Source of the DNA: Enterobacter hormaechei ATCC 49162
GTDB taxonomy: Bacteria > Pseudomonadota > Gammaproteobacteria > Enterobacterales > Enterobacteriaceae
Direction: 5' to 3'
NCBI RefSeq assembly: GCF_001875655.1
Contig: NZ_MKEQ01000001.1
Span: 2,294,001-2,358,000, forward strand
Length of the DNA: 64,000 bases
Shown here: piece by piece, positions 24,248 through 34,913 of the stretch
Position numbering within the stretch: position 1 is the stretch's first letter
Layout: every line of letters begins with the position of its first letter
Notes under the pieces: generated by a model
The model's input: the letters and a program-made list of their open reading frames with translations, nothing else
The model's database searches: none
What the model was told of the DNA's origin: nothing
Translations under genes and position numbers: made by a program

Positions 24248-25252
24248 ATGTCCGATTTGTACAAAAAACACTTTCTGAAATTGCTCGATTTTACCCCTGC
24301 ACAGTTCACTTCTCTGCTGACTCTTGCCGCACAGCTCAAAGCCGATAAAAAAAAGGGCAAGGAAGTACAGAAGCTTACCGGTAAAAACATCGCGCTCATC
24401 TTCGAAAAAGACTCGACCCGTACACGTTGCTCTTTCGAAGTTGCCGCATTTGACCAGGGCGCGCGCGTCACCTATTTAGGGCCGAGCGGCAGCCAGATTG
24501 GGCATAAAGAGTCAATTAAGGACACCGCGCGGGTTCTCGGGCGGATGTACGATGGCATTCAGTATCGCGGCCACGGTCAGGAAGTAGTCGAAACGCTGGC
24601 GCAGTATGCGGGCGTGCCGGTGTGGAACGGGCTGACCAACGAGTTCCACCCGACCCAGCTGCTGGCGGACCTGCTGACCATGCAGGAGCACCTGCCGGGC
24701 AAGGCGTTTAACGAGATGACGCTGGTCTACGCGGGCGACGCGCGCAACAACATGGGCAACTCGATGCTGGAAGCGGCGGCGCTGACCGGGCTGGATCTGC
24801 GTCTGGTGGCTCCGAAAGCCTGCTGGCCGGAAGAGCGCCTGGTGGCGGAGTGCAGCGCACTGGCCCAGAAGCACGGCGGTAAGATCACCCTGACGGAAGA
24901 CGTGGCGGCGGGCGTGAAGGGCGCGGACTTTATCTATACCGATGTGTGGGTGTCGATGGGCGAAGCCAAAGAGAAGTGGGCGGAGCGGATTGCGCTGCTG
25001 CGCGGGTATCAGGTGAACGCGCAGATGATGGCGCTGACCGGCAACCCGGACGTGAAGTTCCTGCACTGTCTGCCGGCGTTCCATGACGACCAGACCACGC
25101 TCGGCAAGCAGATGGCGAAGGAGTTCGACCTGCACGGCGGGATGGAAGTGACGGACGAGGTGTTTGAGTCGGCGGCGAGCATCGTCTTCGACCAGGCGGA
25201 AAACCGGATGCATACCATTAAGGCGGTGATGGTGGCGACGCTTGGGGAGTGA
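24248..25252 (+). CDS. argI: Ornithine carbamoyltransferase ArgI (anabolic)
   Basis: A 334-residue enzyme that makes citrulline from ornithine and carbamoyl phosphate in arginine biosynthesis. The carbamoyl phosphate loop is STRTR in [13 protein letters not shown] (near residue 56), then HPTQ near 135, the ornithine-binding SMG loop in DVWVSMGE near 236, and the catalytic HCLP in [11 protein letters not shown] near 273. Two ARG boxes upstream indicate repression by ArgR and arginine. A catabolic paralogue lies at 35965-36969. The neighbourhood rraB-argI is as in E. coli. Confidence 0.97.
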   Translation: MSDLYKKHFLKLLDFTPAQFTSLLTLAAQLKADKKKGKEVQKLTGKNIALIFEKDSTRTRCSFEVAAFDQGARVTYLGPSGSQIGHKESIKDTARVLGRMYDGIQYRGHGQEVVETLAQYAGVPVWNGLTNEFHPTQLLADLLTMQEHLPGKAFNEMTLVYAGDARNNMGNSMLEAAALTGLDLRLVAPKACWPEERLVAECSALAQKHGGKITLTEDVAAGVKGADFIYTDVWVSMGEAKEKWAERIALLRGYQVNAQMMALTGNPDVKFLHCLPAFHDDQTTLGKQMAKEFDLHGGMEVTDEVFESAASIVFDQAENRMHTIKAVMVATLGE

Positions 25253-25290
25253 TCCTCTCTCCCACTTTATTGATTCGGAGCACTCTTCTT

Positions 25291-25359
25291 GCCGGGTGGC
25301 GCTGCGCTTACCCGGCCTACAAGTCCTGTAGGCCCGTGCAAGCGTAGCGCCGCCGGGCA
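25291..25359. repeat. REP/BIME element downstream of argI
   Basis: GCCGGGTGGCGCTGCGCTTA (25291) plus CCCGGCC, then the inverse unit ending GCGCCGCCGGGC. It lies between argI and xynR, both transcribed rightward, and may limit read-through. Confidence 0.9.
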
Positions 25360-25438
25360 AACCGGCTCCATTTCATTGATTTTTCACCCCGAAAAAGGTA
25401 CGTTTTCGCCTTCATTCCAGCGTGGACATGCCAGCATT

Positions 25439-26197
25439 ATGCCGATTATTCAGTCTGTTGAACGTGCGTTGCAGATCCTCGACCTGTTCAACGAGCAGGC
25501 CACCGAGCTTAAGATCACCGACATCAGCAAACTGATGGGGCTGAGCAAGAGTACCCTCCACTCGCTGCTGAAAACCCTCCAGCTTCACGGCTATATCGAT
25601 CAGAATCCGGAGAACGGTAAGTATCGCCTCGGCATGAAGCTGGTCGAGCGCGGTCATTTTGTCGTGGGCTCGATGGATATTCGGCAGAAGGCGAAAGGCT
25701 GGCTGACGGAGCTGTCACAGCGGACCGGGCAGACCACCCATCTGGGGATCCTGGACGGGCGTGAAGGGGTCTATATCGAGAAGATTGAAGGCAAGCTGGC
25801 CGCCATCGCCTATTCGCGCATTGGCCGCCGTCTGCCGGTTCACGCCACCGCCATCGGCAAGGTGTTGATTGCCTGGCTGGGCGAGGCCGAGCTGAACGCC
25901 CTGCTGGAGGGCTATCAGTACACTACCTTTACGCCCGCTACCCTTGCCTCTCGCGAAGCCTTAATGAGCGCCATGGCGCAGACCCGCGAGCAGGGTTACG
26001 CCCTGGACCGCGAAGAGAACGAGCAGGGCGTACGCTGCGTGGCGGTGCCGGTGTGGAACCACGAATCCCGCGTCATCGCCGCCCTGAGCCTCTCGACGCT
26101 GACCTCGCGCGTGGACGATGCTGAACTGGCTAATTTCCGCGAGCAGCTTCAGCAGGCCGGGCTCCAGCTCTCACGCGCACTGGGCTACCCGGCCTGA
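25439..26197 (+). CDS. xynR: IclR-family regulator XynR (YagI-like)
   Basis: A 252-residue IclR regulator. The winged helix is at residues 1-60 (VERALQILDLFN, ITDISKLMGLSKSTLHSLLKTL) and the effector domain follows with GRRLPVHATAIGKVLIAWL and ENEQGVRCVAVPVWN. In E. coli, XynR (YagI) controls xylonate catabolism genes yagEF, and the same yagHGFE genes lie next to it here on the opposite strand. ATG 25439 starts the conserved sequence; the frame is open back through the REP to 25289, which I take as chance. It converges with yagH, five bases apart. Confidence 0.85.
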   Translation: MPIIQSVERALQILDLFNEQATELKITDISKLMGLSKSTLHSLLKTLQLHGYIDQNPENGKYRLGMKLVERGHFVVGSMDIRQKAKGWLTELSQRTGQTTHLGILDGREGVYIEKIEGKLAAIAYSRIGRRLPVHATAIGKVLIAWLGEAELNALLEGYQYTTFTPATLASREALMSAMAQTREQGYALDREENEQGVRCVAVPVWNHESRVIAALSLSTLTSRVDDAELANFREQLQQAGLQLSRALGYPA

Positions 26198-26201
26198 GCC
26201 G

Positions 26202-27812
26202 TCAGACCGGCTCGTAGGTGAAGTAGTCGAAATCCGCGTGGCAGCCGTCGCCGCTGATGTCCTCGCAGTGCAGCCCCACAAACGCGCCGGTGAAGAAACC
26301 GCGCCCGCCGATGTAGTCGTCCGACAGCTTCCACGCCTCATACGTGACAGGTACGGTGTGCCACGTCTCGCCGTCGAACGAGTAGCTGTAGCGGTAGACC
26401 AGCGTATCCACGTCGACCCGCAGCCAGATGCTCTCCGCCTGTTCAGGCACCGGAATCGGCTGCTCGTGCAGCGGCCATGACGGCACGTTGTGGTCAAGCT
26501 GGATCACCTTGATCGTTCTCCCCTGCCCCTCCTCGTAATCCACAAAGCAGTAGCTCCAGTTTTTGCTGTTGTAGTAGCAGGTCAGCCCCGCGCTCTGCTG
26601 GAAGTGGACCGGCGAGAACTGCATCCGCGTCTCGGCCCGGAAGGTGAAGTGCTGCCAGCGGCGCGCCACGGTCGACTGGGTGAAGGTCGAGTTGAGCGAG
26701 TCGTTGCCGTACAACCGTAAATAGCCCGGGCGGGCGGTGAGCGAGCCGAGGGTGTCGTCGAACGGAATGCGCAGGGTCTGTAATTCAGGGTCAAGCGTAC
26801 TGCCGTCGAAATCGTCCCGCCAGTTACCCTGTGCGACTGTGGGCTGCTCCGCCACCTGCGGGCCGGGCACGGTGAGCTGCGCGTGCTTACCGCCTTCCAC
26901 GTACGGCCAGCCGTCGCGCCATTCAATGCGGGCGATGCCGGTCTCGCGCCCCAGCGGGCAGTAGCCGCGTCCGCCGGAGGCCAGCAGCGGTATACCGGGC
27001 AGGCGCAACGGGCGGCTGGTGAGGTAAGCCATATACCACTCCCCGGTGTGGGTTTGCAGCAGCGAGCCGTGGCCGCTCTTTTGCAGCGGGTTCTCCGGCA
27101 GGTGCCAGCTGGTCATCATCGTCACGTCCGGGTGCAGCTCGTACGGCCCGTCGATATTTTTGGAACGCAGCACCACGACCGCGTGTTCGTAGCTGGTGCC
27201 GCCTTCGGCAACCATCAGGTAGTACCATCCCGCGTGGCGATACAGGTGCGCCCCTTCGGTGTAGCAGAGCGGCGTGCCGGTAAACAGCGTTTTGCGCTCA
27301 GGCGAGAGCGTGCCGGTCTGCGGGTCAAACGCCTGCATCACGATGGTGTTGTGCGGGTTGCTGTGGTGGCGCGGCCCCCACGGGCGGTAGATATAGTATT
27401 TACGGCCATCGTCGTCGTGGAACATCGACGGATCGAACCCGCCGTTGCCCATAGGGATCGGCTCGCTCCACGGCCCTTCGATGGAGGGCGCGGTGACGAG
27501 GAAGTTGCGGCCGTTTTTCCACGGCGAGTCGACAATCTTCACGTCGGTATAGAGCAGCCAGAACTTCCCGTCGGCGTAGCTCAGGCACGGCGCCCAGATG
27601 CCGCCGGAGTCCGGGTTGCCCTTCATGTCCAGCATCGACACGCGATCCAGCGGGGTGCTGACCAGCGACCAGTTTTTCAGATCGCGGGAGTGGTAGATGC
27701 GCACGCCCGGGAACCACTCGAAGGTCGAGGTGGCGATGTAGTAGTCCTCGCCCTGACGGCACAGGGACGGGTCCGGGTTGAAGCCGGTCAGAATGGGGTT
27801 AGTGATTTCCAT
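26202..27812 (-). CDS. yagH: GH43 beta-xylosidase (YagH/XynB)
   Basis: A 536-residue cytoplasmic glycosidase, same length as E. coli YagH. The five-bladed propeller of GH43 is at residues 1-310: the base Asp in LTGFNPDPSLC (about 14), the Asp in LLYTDVKIV, and the acid Glu within LCYTEGAHLY near 188. The C-terminal beta-sandwich (DFDGSTLDPELQTLRIP, then CYYNSKNWSYC) is typical of xylosidases of this type. It releases xylose from short xylosides brought in by the adjacent YagG symporter. The two genes are 11 bases apart and form one operon. Confidence 0.92.
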   Translation of the reverse strand: MEITNPILTGFNPDPSLCRQGEDYYIATSTFEWFPGVRIYHSRDLKNWSLVSTPLDRVSMLDMKGNPDSGGIWAPCLSYADGKFWLLYTDVKIVDSPWKNGRNFLVTAPSIEGPWSEPIPMGNGGFDPSMFHDDDGRKYYIYRPWGPRHHSNPHNTIVMQAFDPQTGTLSPERKTLFTGTPLCYTEGAHLYRHAGWYYLMVAEGGTSYEHAVVVLRSKNIDGPYELHPDVTMMTSWHLPENPLQKSGHGSLLQTHTGEWYMAYLTSRPLRLPGIPLLASGGRGYCPLGRETGIARIEWRDGWPYVEGGKHAQLTVPGPQVAEQPTVAQGNWRDDFDGSTLDPELQTLRIPFDDTLGSLTARPGYLRLYGNDSLNSTFTQSTVARRWQHFTFRAETRMQFSPVHFQQSAGLTCYYNSKNWSYCFVDYEEGQGRTIKVIQLDHNVPSWPLHEQPIPVPEQAESIWLRVDVDTLVYRYSYSFDGETWHTVPVTYEAWKLSDDYIGGRGFFTGAFVGLHCEDISGDGCHADFDYFTYEPV

Positions 27813-27823
27813 ATTGCCTCCGG

Positions 27824-29206
27824 TTAATGGGATGCGGCTGTCGCGGCGTCGGGAACGGCCTCGCCCTGCGCCGCGCGGTGCTTGATCAGCTGCTGGCTGA
27901 TGGCCTGCACGCGGGCGTCGGTGAGCTTGTAGAACGACAGCATGATGAACATGCCCGCGTAGAGCACCACCGGCACCACGCAGAACAGAATTTTGATGGT
28001 GGTGAGCACCTCAACCGGCTGCACGCTGCTGCTGGCGGAGTAGTTCACCCAGGCCAGGATCCAGCCCACCACCGCCCCGCCAATCGCCAGGCCAATCTTC
28101 AGGCTGAACAGGTAGGTGGAGAACACCAGTCCGTCGAGGCGGCGTCCGCTGCGGCTCTCCTCGTAATCCACCACGTCAGAGGCCATCAGCCACTGTAGCG
28201 GCGTGGTGGTGTTAAAGACGAACAGGAACAGGATGTTGAGGGCGAAAATCAGCGCGATGTGCTCCGCCGGGGTGAAGAAGATCAGCAGGCTAATCAGTGA
28301 GTAAGCGACAATGATCCACTTAAAGGCGGTGACGCGGTCGAAGCGGCCCAGCAGACGAGACGAGCAGAGCGAGCCGAACATGGTGGCGAGGCTGCCGTAG
28401 AGTAAAAACTGCGTCGCCATCTCCGGGTGATCCATCACGTATTTTACGAAGTAGAGCGTCGCCCCGCCGCGCACCACGTTGGAACAGGTCGCCATCATCT
28501 TGAACGCGCACATGATGCGCCACTGGCCGTTGCCCAGCAGCAGTTTGAGATCTTTCGCCACCGATGATCCAGGCTGCACCTCAAAGGTGTAGCGCTCTTT
28601 GGTGGTGAAGAAGCAGACGTAGAGCAGCACCACGCCGCTCAGCCCCAGCACGCACATGGCGCCGAAGTAGCCCACCTGCTCGTCCCCTTTGCCGATGATG
28701 CTGACCAGCGGCAACGCGATACCGCTGATGGCAAGCGAACCCGCCGCCGCAAGGAAGAAACGCCAGGACTGAAGGGCGTGACGCTCTTTCGGATCGGCGG
28801 TGATCACTCCCGGCATGGCGCAGTACGGCACGTTAACGAAGGTGTAGACCAGGGTCAGCAGAATGTAGGTTACGCAGGCGTAGATGATTTTGCCCTGCGC
28901 CGAGAAATCCGGCGTGTAGAAGGTCAGCATACAGACGATGCCAAACGGGATGGCGCCCCACAGCAGGAACGGGCGGAACTGGCCGTAGCGGGTGCGGGTG
29001 CGGTCTACCAGCAACCCCATCAGCGGATCGGTCACGGCGTCGAGCACGCGGGAGACTAAAAACAGCGTGCCCATAATGCCCGCAGAGAGGCCAAACACAT
29101 CGGTGTAGAAATAGGCCAGCAGGAACATCGTGGCCTGCCAGACGAAGCCGCAGGCGGTATCACCCAGCCCGTAGCCAATTTTGTCTTTCATGGTTAATTG
29201 CGTCAT
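27824..29206 (-). CDS. yagG: GPH-family sugar:cation symporter (YagG/XynT-like)
   Basis: A 460-residue, 12-span permease of the glycoside-pentoside-hexuronide family. Landmarks are KIGYGLGDTACGFVWQ at the start, VLDAVTDPLMGLLVDRTRTRYGQFRP (family signature near residue 55) and WLMASDVVDYEESRSGRRLDGL near 340. Its likely substrates are xylosides. It is first in the yagG-yagH unit. The region 29207-29260 upstream holds direct repeats of GAATTACA (29210 and 29232), possible regulator sites, and a terminator separates it from yagF. Confidence 0.92.
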   Translation of the reverse strand: MTQLTMKDKIGYGLGDTACGFVWQATMFLLAYFYTDVFGLSAGIMGTLFLVSRVLDAVTDPLMGLLVDRTRTRYGQFRPFLLWGAIPFGIVCMLTFYTPDFSAQGKIIYACVTYILLTLVYTFVNVPYCAMPGVITADPKERHALQSWRFFLAAAGSLAISGIALPLVSIIGKGDEQVGYFGAMCVLGLSGVVLLYVCFFTTKERYTFEVQPGSSVAKDLKLLLGNGQWRIMCAFKMMATCSNVVRGGATLYFVKYVMDHPEMATQFLLYGSLATMFGSLCSSRLLGRFDRVTAFKWIIVAYSLISLLIFFTPAEHIALIFALNILFLFVFNTTTPLQWLMASDVVDYEESRSGRRLDGLVFSTYLFSLKIGLAIGGAVVGWILAWVNYSASSSVQPVEVLTTIKILFCVVPVVLYAGMFIMLSFYKLTDARVQAISQQLIKHRAAQGEAVPDAATAASH

Positions 29207-29385
29207 CAGAATTACACCCTTTTGTAGTGTGCTGAATTACAACATTGTGTTACTGGAGTGTAATGAGCTGTTCAATTAACCAGCAATGGTCATATCTTAT
29301 TTCTGAATTACGTTATTTTGCTTTTGTGACGCCAACGATATATCTCAACCCCTTGTTTAAATTAAAAAATTACAGATATGAGAAA

Positions 29386-29415
29386 ACCGCCCGCGGAATA
29401 TTTACCGCAGACGGT
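29386..29415 (-). terminator. Terminator after yagF
   Basis: ACCGCCCGCGG (29386-29396) and CCGCAGACGGT (29405-29415) form an 11-bp stem with two G-U pairs when read on the minus strand. TTTTC follows on the minus strand and TTTTAT on the plus strand, so it may work in both directions. Confidence 0.8.
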
Positions 29416-29432
29416 TTTATCTCTGAAAATAA

Positions 29433-31400
29433 TTAAAGGCCGAGCGCTTTTTTACCGGCGTTAATTACCTCGATGATTTTATCGGTGTCATAAATACAGC
29501 CTTTCCAGGTGCCGCCGCTCACGGACTGTAATGCCGCCCACAGGCGGGTATCGTCCGGCAAAAAGTCATGGGCGTGCAGGTCCGGGTGCGTCTGCCGCCT
29601 TACCAGCTCGCGTGCGCCCTCCTCCGGCGTCAGCGGATTGTCCGCCGTACCGATAAAGTTCACGCTGCCCGTCAGGGTCAGGCGGTCGACCGCAATCTCG
29701 ATGATGTCGTTGTCGCGCAGCTTGCCAATCGGCCCGCCCGCCAGTGCTTCCGGCGATACGTGGCCGAAGCAAGCCCCCGTCGACACGCCCGAGAAGCGCG
29801 CATCGGTGATGAGCGACACCGTTTTGCCCCACGAGATATGCTTCAGCGCGGAGGTAAGCTGGTAGGTCTCTTCCATGCCGGTGCCGGAGGGTCCACCGCC
29901 GATCACCACCATGATATCGCCCTGCTGAATCTCTTCCCGCTTGATGGCCCTGATTGCCTGCGCCTCCGAGACAAACACCCGCACCCGGCCAGTGTGGCGG
30001 TAAACGCCATCGTCGCCCACTACCGACGGGTCGATCGCCGTGGCCTTGATCACCGATCCTTCCGGCGCGATGTTGCCCGTCGGGAAGCAGACCGTCGAGG
30101 TCAGCCCTTTCGCTTTTGCCTTCTCCGGCGGCAGGATCACGTCATCCGGCTCCACGCCGTCCTGCTCGCGCAGGCACTGGCGGAAGCGCTTACGACGCTC
30201 GGACGTCTGCCACCAGTCGAGGTTCTCGCCCACCGTCTGGCCGGTCACGGTCATGGCATCCAGATGCAGCAGGCCGAGATCGCGCAGGTGGAGCATGACT
30301 TCCGGCACGCCGCCCGCGAGGAAGGCGCGCACGGTCGGGTGATAGTCCGGGCCGTTGGGCAGTACGCTCACCAGGCGCGGCACCCTGCGGTTGACGCGCG
30401 TCCAGTGCTCAACGTCCGGGATCGTACAGCCCGCCGCGTGGGCGATGGCCGGAATGTGCAGCAGTAAATTGGTGGAACCACCGAACGCGGCGTGGATCAC
30501 CATGGCGTTTTCGATGGCTTTATCGGTGAGGATGTCGCGCGTGGTGATGCCGCGGTTATCCAGTTCGCTCACCGCCCGCGCCGACTGGCGGGCGATCTCC
30601 AGCCACACCGCCTGCCCGGACGGCGCCAGCGCAGAGTGCGGCAGCGCCAGCCCCAGCGCTTCCGCGACCACCTGCGAGGTGCCCGCCGTGCCGAGGAACT
30701 GACACCCGCCGCCCGGCGAGGCGCAGGCGCGACAGCCCAGCTCGGCGGCCTCCTGCAAGGAAAGTTCATGGTTGGCGAAGCGCGCGCCGATGGTCTGCAC
30801 CTTACCCGCATCCTCCCCCACGGTTGGCGGCAGCGTCGCGCCGCCCGGCACCAGAATGGTCGGCAGGTCGTGCATGGAAGCCAGGGCGATCATGGTGGCG
30901 GGCAGCCCTTTATCGCAGGTTGCCACGCCGATCACCGCCCGCCGCGTCGGGAGAGAGCGGATCAGGCGGCGAAACACGATCGCCGCGTCGTTGCGGTACG
31001 GCAGGGAGTCGAACATGCCGTGCGTACCCTGCGAGCGACCGTCGCACGGATCGCTGACGAAGGCCGCAAACGGGATCCCGCCGTTGCGGGTGATCTCCTT
31101 CGCCGCCGCCTGCATCTGCATGCCGATTTCCCAGTGTCCGGTGTGGTAGCCCAGCGCAACCGGGCGTCCGTCTCCGGCGCGGATGCCGCCCTGGGTGCCG
31201 ATGATCAGCACCTCTTTGCCGGTCAGCTTGTTGGCGTCCCAGCCCATCCCGGCGTTCTGCGTCATGCCGAACAGGTTGCCGCTGGGGGATTCCATCAGCA
31301 TCTGCGGGGTCAGCGGCAGCGCGCCCTGCGGCCCTGCGGCATGGGTGATCACCGAATAAAACGCGTCGTCCTGTGGGGTGAAAATTTTCTCAATGGTCAT
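29433..31400 (-). CDS. yagF: Xylonate dehydratase YagF (IlvD/Edd family)
   Basis: A 655-residue Fe-S dehydratase, same length as E. coli YagF. The three cluster ligands are expected at the Cys of [16 protein letters not shown] (near residue 118), [18 protein letters not shown] (near 180) and [15 protein letters not shown] (near 250). The C-terminal [17 protein letters not shown] and [20 protein letters not shown] are IlvD/Edd signatures. It converts D-xylonate to 2-keto-3-deoxy-D-pentonate, which YagE cleaves. It is 14 bases downstream of yagE in one operon. Confidence 0.92.
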   Translation of the reverse strand: MTIEKIFTPQDDAFYSVITHAAGPQGALPLTPQMLMESPSGNLFGMTQNAGMGWDANKLTGKEVLIIGTQGGIRAGDGRPVALGYHTGHWEIGMQMQAAAKEITRNGGIPFAAFVSDPCDGRSQGTHGMFDSLPYRNDAAIVFRRLIRSLPTRRAVIGVATCDKGLPATMIALASMHDLPTILVPGGATLPPTVGEDAGKVQTIGARFANHELSLQEAAELGCRACASPGGGCQFLGTAGTSQVVAEALGLALPHSALAPSGQAVWLEIARQSARAVSELDNRGITTRDILTDKAIENAMVIHAAFGGSTNLLLHIPAIAHAAGCTIPDVEHWTRVNRRVPRLVSVLPNGPDYHPTVRAFLAGGVPEVMLHLRDLGLLHLDAMTVTGQTVGENLDWWQTSERRKRFRQCLREQDGVEPDDVILPPEKAKAKGLTSTVCFPTGNIAPEGSVIKATAIDPSVVGDDGVYRHTGRVRVFVSEAQAIRAIKREEIQQGDIMVVIGGGPSGTGMEETYQLTSALKHISWGKTVSLITDARFSGVSTGACFGHVSPEALAGGPIGKLRDNDIIEIAVDRLTLTGSVNFIGTADNPLTPEEGARELVRRQTHPDLHAHDFLPDDTRLWAALQSVSGGTWKGCIYDTDKIIEVINAGKKALGL

Positions 31401-31414
31401 CGTTATCGTCCGGC

Positions 31415-32323
31415 TCAGCAGAGCTTGAGCTGTTGTAACAGGGTTTTCAGCTGCGCCTTGCGCGGCTCGTCCAGCGGTGATGCGGGCGGCAGCACATACG
31501 TGGAGACTGGGCGGCCGCAGAGCACAATCGCCTCTTTAATGACGTTCACAAACGGCGTATCCAGCTGATACATCTGCGGAATTTGCAGCAGGGTCTGATG
31601 ATACTCAGCCGCTTTCGCTACGTCCCCGTCGCGCCAGGCTTTCAGAAGATTTACCGACACCTGCGGGGCAAAGTTGCCGCTGGCCGAGATCGCCCCGTCG
31701 CCGCCGAGCAGCAGGGTATTAAACAGATGATCGTCGTAGCCGCAGAGCACGGTGAAGTGCGGATGGGCGCCTTTAACGGTGTGGATCATGCTACGCAGGT
31801 GGGCAACAGAGTCGATGGTATCTTTGATGCCGATAATGTTGCTGCGCGAGTCGGCGAGGGTTTTCACCAGCGCTGGCGTCAGATCCTGCCCGGTCAGCGC
31901 CGGGAAGTTATAGAGCATCACCGGCAGCGTGACGCTGTCGGCCACCTGCTCGAAATAGCGGATCAGGTTCGCTTCCGACACTTTCCAGTAGTAGGGGTTG
32001 ATCACCACGATACCGTCCGCGCCCGCCTGCTGGGTGTGCTGGCTCAGTTCAATGGTTTCCCGGGCGTTGGTGCCGCCAGTGCCGATCAGGACCGGCACAC
32101 GACGATCGACATGATCGATAGCAAAGCGGGCAATGGTTTTACGCTCTTCGGCGCTAAGCTGGGAGAACTCGCCGCCGCTGCCCAGGAAGAACAGGCCGTC
32201 AACGCCTGCTTTGATCAGATCGTCGATCAGCGCGGCGGTGCCCGGCTTATCAAGCTGGCCATCAGCGGTAAAGATGGTGGAGACAGGGGGAATGATTCCC
32301 GTGAACAACGCGGTCTGCGGCAT
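31415..32323 (-). CDS. yagE: 2-Keto-3-deoxy sugar acid aldolase YagE (DapA family)
   Basis: A 302-residue class I aldolase, same length as E. coli YagE. Motifs: [14 protein letters not shown] (phosphate/pyruvate-binding GxxGE, near residue 50), the Tyr in [12 protein letters not shown] near 135, and the Schiff-base Lys in [10 protein letters not shown] near 172. It splits 2-keto-3-deoxyxylonate into pyruvate and glycolaldehyde. ATG 32323 is chosen because AAGGAG lies seven bases upstream; the in-frame ATG at 32344 lies before that site. It is the first gene of yagE-yagF, with palindromes upstream. Confidence 0.92.
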   Translation of the reverse strand: MPQTALFTGIIPPVSTIFTADGQLDKPGTAALIDDLIKAGVDGLFFLGSGGEFSQLSAEERKTIARFAIDHVDRRVPVLIGTGGTNARETIELSQHTQQAGADGIVVINPYYWKVSEANLIRYFEQVADSVTLPVMLYNFPALTGQDLTPALVKTLADSRSNIIGIKDTIDSVAHLRSMIHTVKGAHPHFTVLCGYDDHLFNTLLLGGDGAISASGNFAPQVSVNLLKAWRDGDVAKAAEYHQTLLQIPQMYQLDTPFVNVIKEAIVLCGRPVSTYVLPPASPLDEPRKAQLKTLLQQLKLC

Positions 32324-32346
32324 GAGATCTCCTTGCTGAATCATTT

Positions 32347-32383
32347 TGTTCTACATTATAGAACAGTGTTCGTTAATTTAACG
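32347..32383. promoter_or_regulatory. Palindromic operators upstream of yagE
   Basis: TGTTCTA-CATTA-TAGAACA (32347-32365) is a perfect 7-5-7 inverted repeat, of a size usual for IclR-family operators. CGTTAA-T-TTAACG (32371-32383) follows. XynR is the natural candidate to bind, by inference from location. Confidence 0.5.
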
Positions 32384-32469
32384 ATCATACTATGACGCAG
32401 AAAAAGGAGAGGTAAATGGGAGATGAAGAGGGAGTGTGGGAAGTTTAAGCTGGATCACATATTGTTTCC

Positions 32470-32550
32470 CCCTCACCCTAACCCTCTCCCCAAAGGGGAG
32501 AGGGGACTTTAACACCCTCTCCCCTTTGGGGAGAGGGCCGGGGTGAGGGG
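32470..32550. repeat. CCCTCTCCCC palindromic repeat, copy 1
   Basis: An imperfect 80-bp palindrome: CCCTCACCCTAACCCTCTCC, then CCAAAGGGGAGAGGG, and an inverse half ending GGGGTGAGGGG. It lies between yagE and tabA. Three further copies occur in the window. Confidence 0.9.
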
Positions 32551-32556
32551 TGTGGG

Positions 32557-33024
<468 letters not shown>

Positions 33025-33546
33025 TTAAAACATTGTTTCATTTTAGCTTTTATACGAGAATTGCTGCTTCCATACCAGTTCTTTTTTGGCAAGATTTGCG
33101 CCAGCGCATGTTTATCGGGAAATGTGTTAATCCCCTGTTAACAGCACACAGGCATTTATGCAGTGGTTATGCATAACCTCATTTCATGCGCTTTACGTAT
33201 CTGATCTAACTCGCTGAATTGAAACGGTAACTCACAAAACAGGTTGGTATATCACACTTTATCACTCCAGTTATTTCCTTTTAAAATCCATAATTATTTA
33301 TTGATTTTTCTTAAGTCAAAAATAGTTAACTGTCGTTATTGCATAGCTATTCCTGGCGCTAGGTTTTATTTTTTATAATCAAGCACATAACTAAATATTT
33401 CAAAACGTGTAATTCTACAAAATAATAACAAATTCAAATATTGCCACCCGTTTCTGCTTAGCTATTCATCCGTCAATAATATGAAATTAATCATTATCTG
33501 ATGCGAATCATGCAATTGAAAACAAGCGACTCACTATCGGTTTTCG

Positions 33547-33588
33547 CGTGAGCAATGTCACAATAACCATTATTTAAGCGCCTACTAT
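33547..33588 (+). promoter_or_regulatory. arc operon promoter with CRP-type site
   Basis: CGTGA-GCAATG-TCACA (33547-33562) matches nine of ten conserved CRP half-site bases. TACTAT (33583-33588) is a likely -10 with start near 33595, which puts the site at about -41, a class II position. The rest of 33010-33683 is AT-rich, with no gene seen. Confidence 0.6.
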
Positions 33589-33683
33589 GAATCACGAAAT
33601 CAATTGAGCTTAGCCGCCATGAAATTAAACACATCACATGGCGCATGCCCTTTTTATTCTGAAAAAAAGTTAAAGGAATAATT

Positions 33684-34904
33684 ATGGAAAAGCATTACGT
33701 CGGTTCTGAAATTGGTCAATTGCGTAGCGTTATGCTGCACCGTCCTAATTTAAGTCTGAAACGGTTAACCCCCTCAAACTGTCAGGAGCTGTTATTTGAT
33801 GACGTGCTCTCGGTTGAACGGGCGGGTGAAGAGCATGACATCTTCGCAAACACGCTGCGCGAACAGGGTGTGGAAGTCCTGCTGTTGACCGACCTTCTGA
33901 CACAAACCCTTGATATTGCTGAAGCGAAAGCCTGGCTTCTTGAAACACAAATCTCCGACTATCGCCTTGGCCCGACCTTTGCCGCCGACGTGCGCGGCTG
34001 GCTGGCGGATATGCCGCACCGTGAACTGGCGCGGCGTTTAAGCGGCGGATTAACCTACGGTGAAATTCCGGCAGTCATTAAAAATATGGTGGTGGATACC
34101 CACACGGCGAATGATTTTATTATGAAACCGCTGCCGAACCATTTATTTACCCGCGATACTTCCTGCTGGATATATAACGGCGTTTCCATTAATCCGATGG
34201 CGAAACCTGCCCGTCAGCGTGAAACCAATAACCTGCGGGCAATATATCGCTGGCATCCGGCATTTGCCGACGGCGATTTTATTAAGTATTTCGGCGACGA
34301 GAATATTAATTACGACCACGCCACCTTAGAAGGCGGCGACGTATTAGTGATTGGTCGCGGGGCAGTCCTGATCGGCATGTCCGAGCGCACGACGCCGCAG
34401 GGCGTGGAGTTCCTCGCCAACAGCCTGTTCAAACACCGCCAGGCCGAGCGCGTGATTGCCGTTGAACTGCCAAAACACCGCTCCTGTATGCACCTCGACA
34501 CCGTCATGACCCACATCGACGTGGATGCCTTCTCCGTCTACCCGGAAGTGGTGCGCAAGGACGCCCAGTGCTGGACGCTCACCCCGGACGGACGCGGCGG
34601 CCTGCTACGTACGCAGGAAACCGACCTGCTGCACGCCATCGAGAAAGCCCTTGGTATTAACCAGGTGCGCCTGATCACCACCGGTGGCGACGCCTTCGAA
34701 GCCGAACGCGAGCAGTGGAACGACGCCAACAACGTCCTGACCATTCGCCCGGGCGTGGTGATCGGCTACGAGCGCAACGTCTGGACCAACGAGAAGTACG
34801 ACAAAGCGGGCATCACCGTGCTGCCGATCCCCGGAGATGAACTCGGACGCGGCCGCGGCGGCGCGCGCTGCATGAGCTGCCCGCTGGAACGCGACGGAAT
34901 TTAA
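33684..34904 (+). CDS. arcA: Arginine deiminase
   Basis: A 406-residue enzyme that hydrolyses arginine to citrulline and ammonia, first step of the deiminase pathway. The guanidine-modifying fold signs are [10 protein letters not shown] (near residue 214, substrate Glu/Asp), [15 protein letters not shown] near 272 (catalytic His), and the nucleophile Cys in [18 protein letters not shown] near 397. It is followed after nine bases by arcC. With arcC and arcB it yields ATP and ammonia from arginine, useful in anaerobic or acid conditions. Confidence 0.97.
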   Translation: MEKHYVGSEIGQLRSVMLHRPNLSLKRLTPSNCQELLFDDVLSVERAGEEHDIFANTLREQGVEVLLLTDLLTQTLDIAEAKAWLLETQISDYRLGPTFAADVRGWLADMPHRELARRLSGGLTYGEIPAVIKNMVVDTHTANDFIMKPLPNHLFTRDTSCWIYNGVSINPMAKPARQRETNNLRAIYRWHPAFADGDFIKYFGDENINYDHATLEGGDVLVIGRGAVLIGMSERTTPQGVEFLANSLFKHRQAERVIAVELPKHRSCMHLDTVMTHIDVDAFSVYPEVVRKDAQCWTLTPDGRGGLLRTQETDLLHAIEKALGINQVRLITTGGDAFEAEREQWNDANNVLTIRPGVVIGYERNVWTNEKYDKAGITVLPIPGDELGRGRGGARCMSCPLERDGI

Positions 34905-34913
34905 GGAGCCATC

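Noticed and set aside
25289-25438. N-terminal extension of XynR through the REP element
   Set aside because: The added residues come from REP sequence and have no counterpart in IclR proteins.
33480-33497. ARG box upstream of arcA (TATGAAATTAATCATTAT)
   Set aside because: The half-sites do not keep the TGAAT/ATTCA spacing, so I do not claim ArgR binding.
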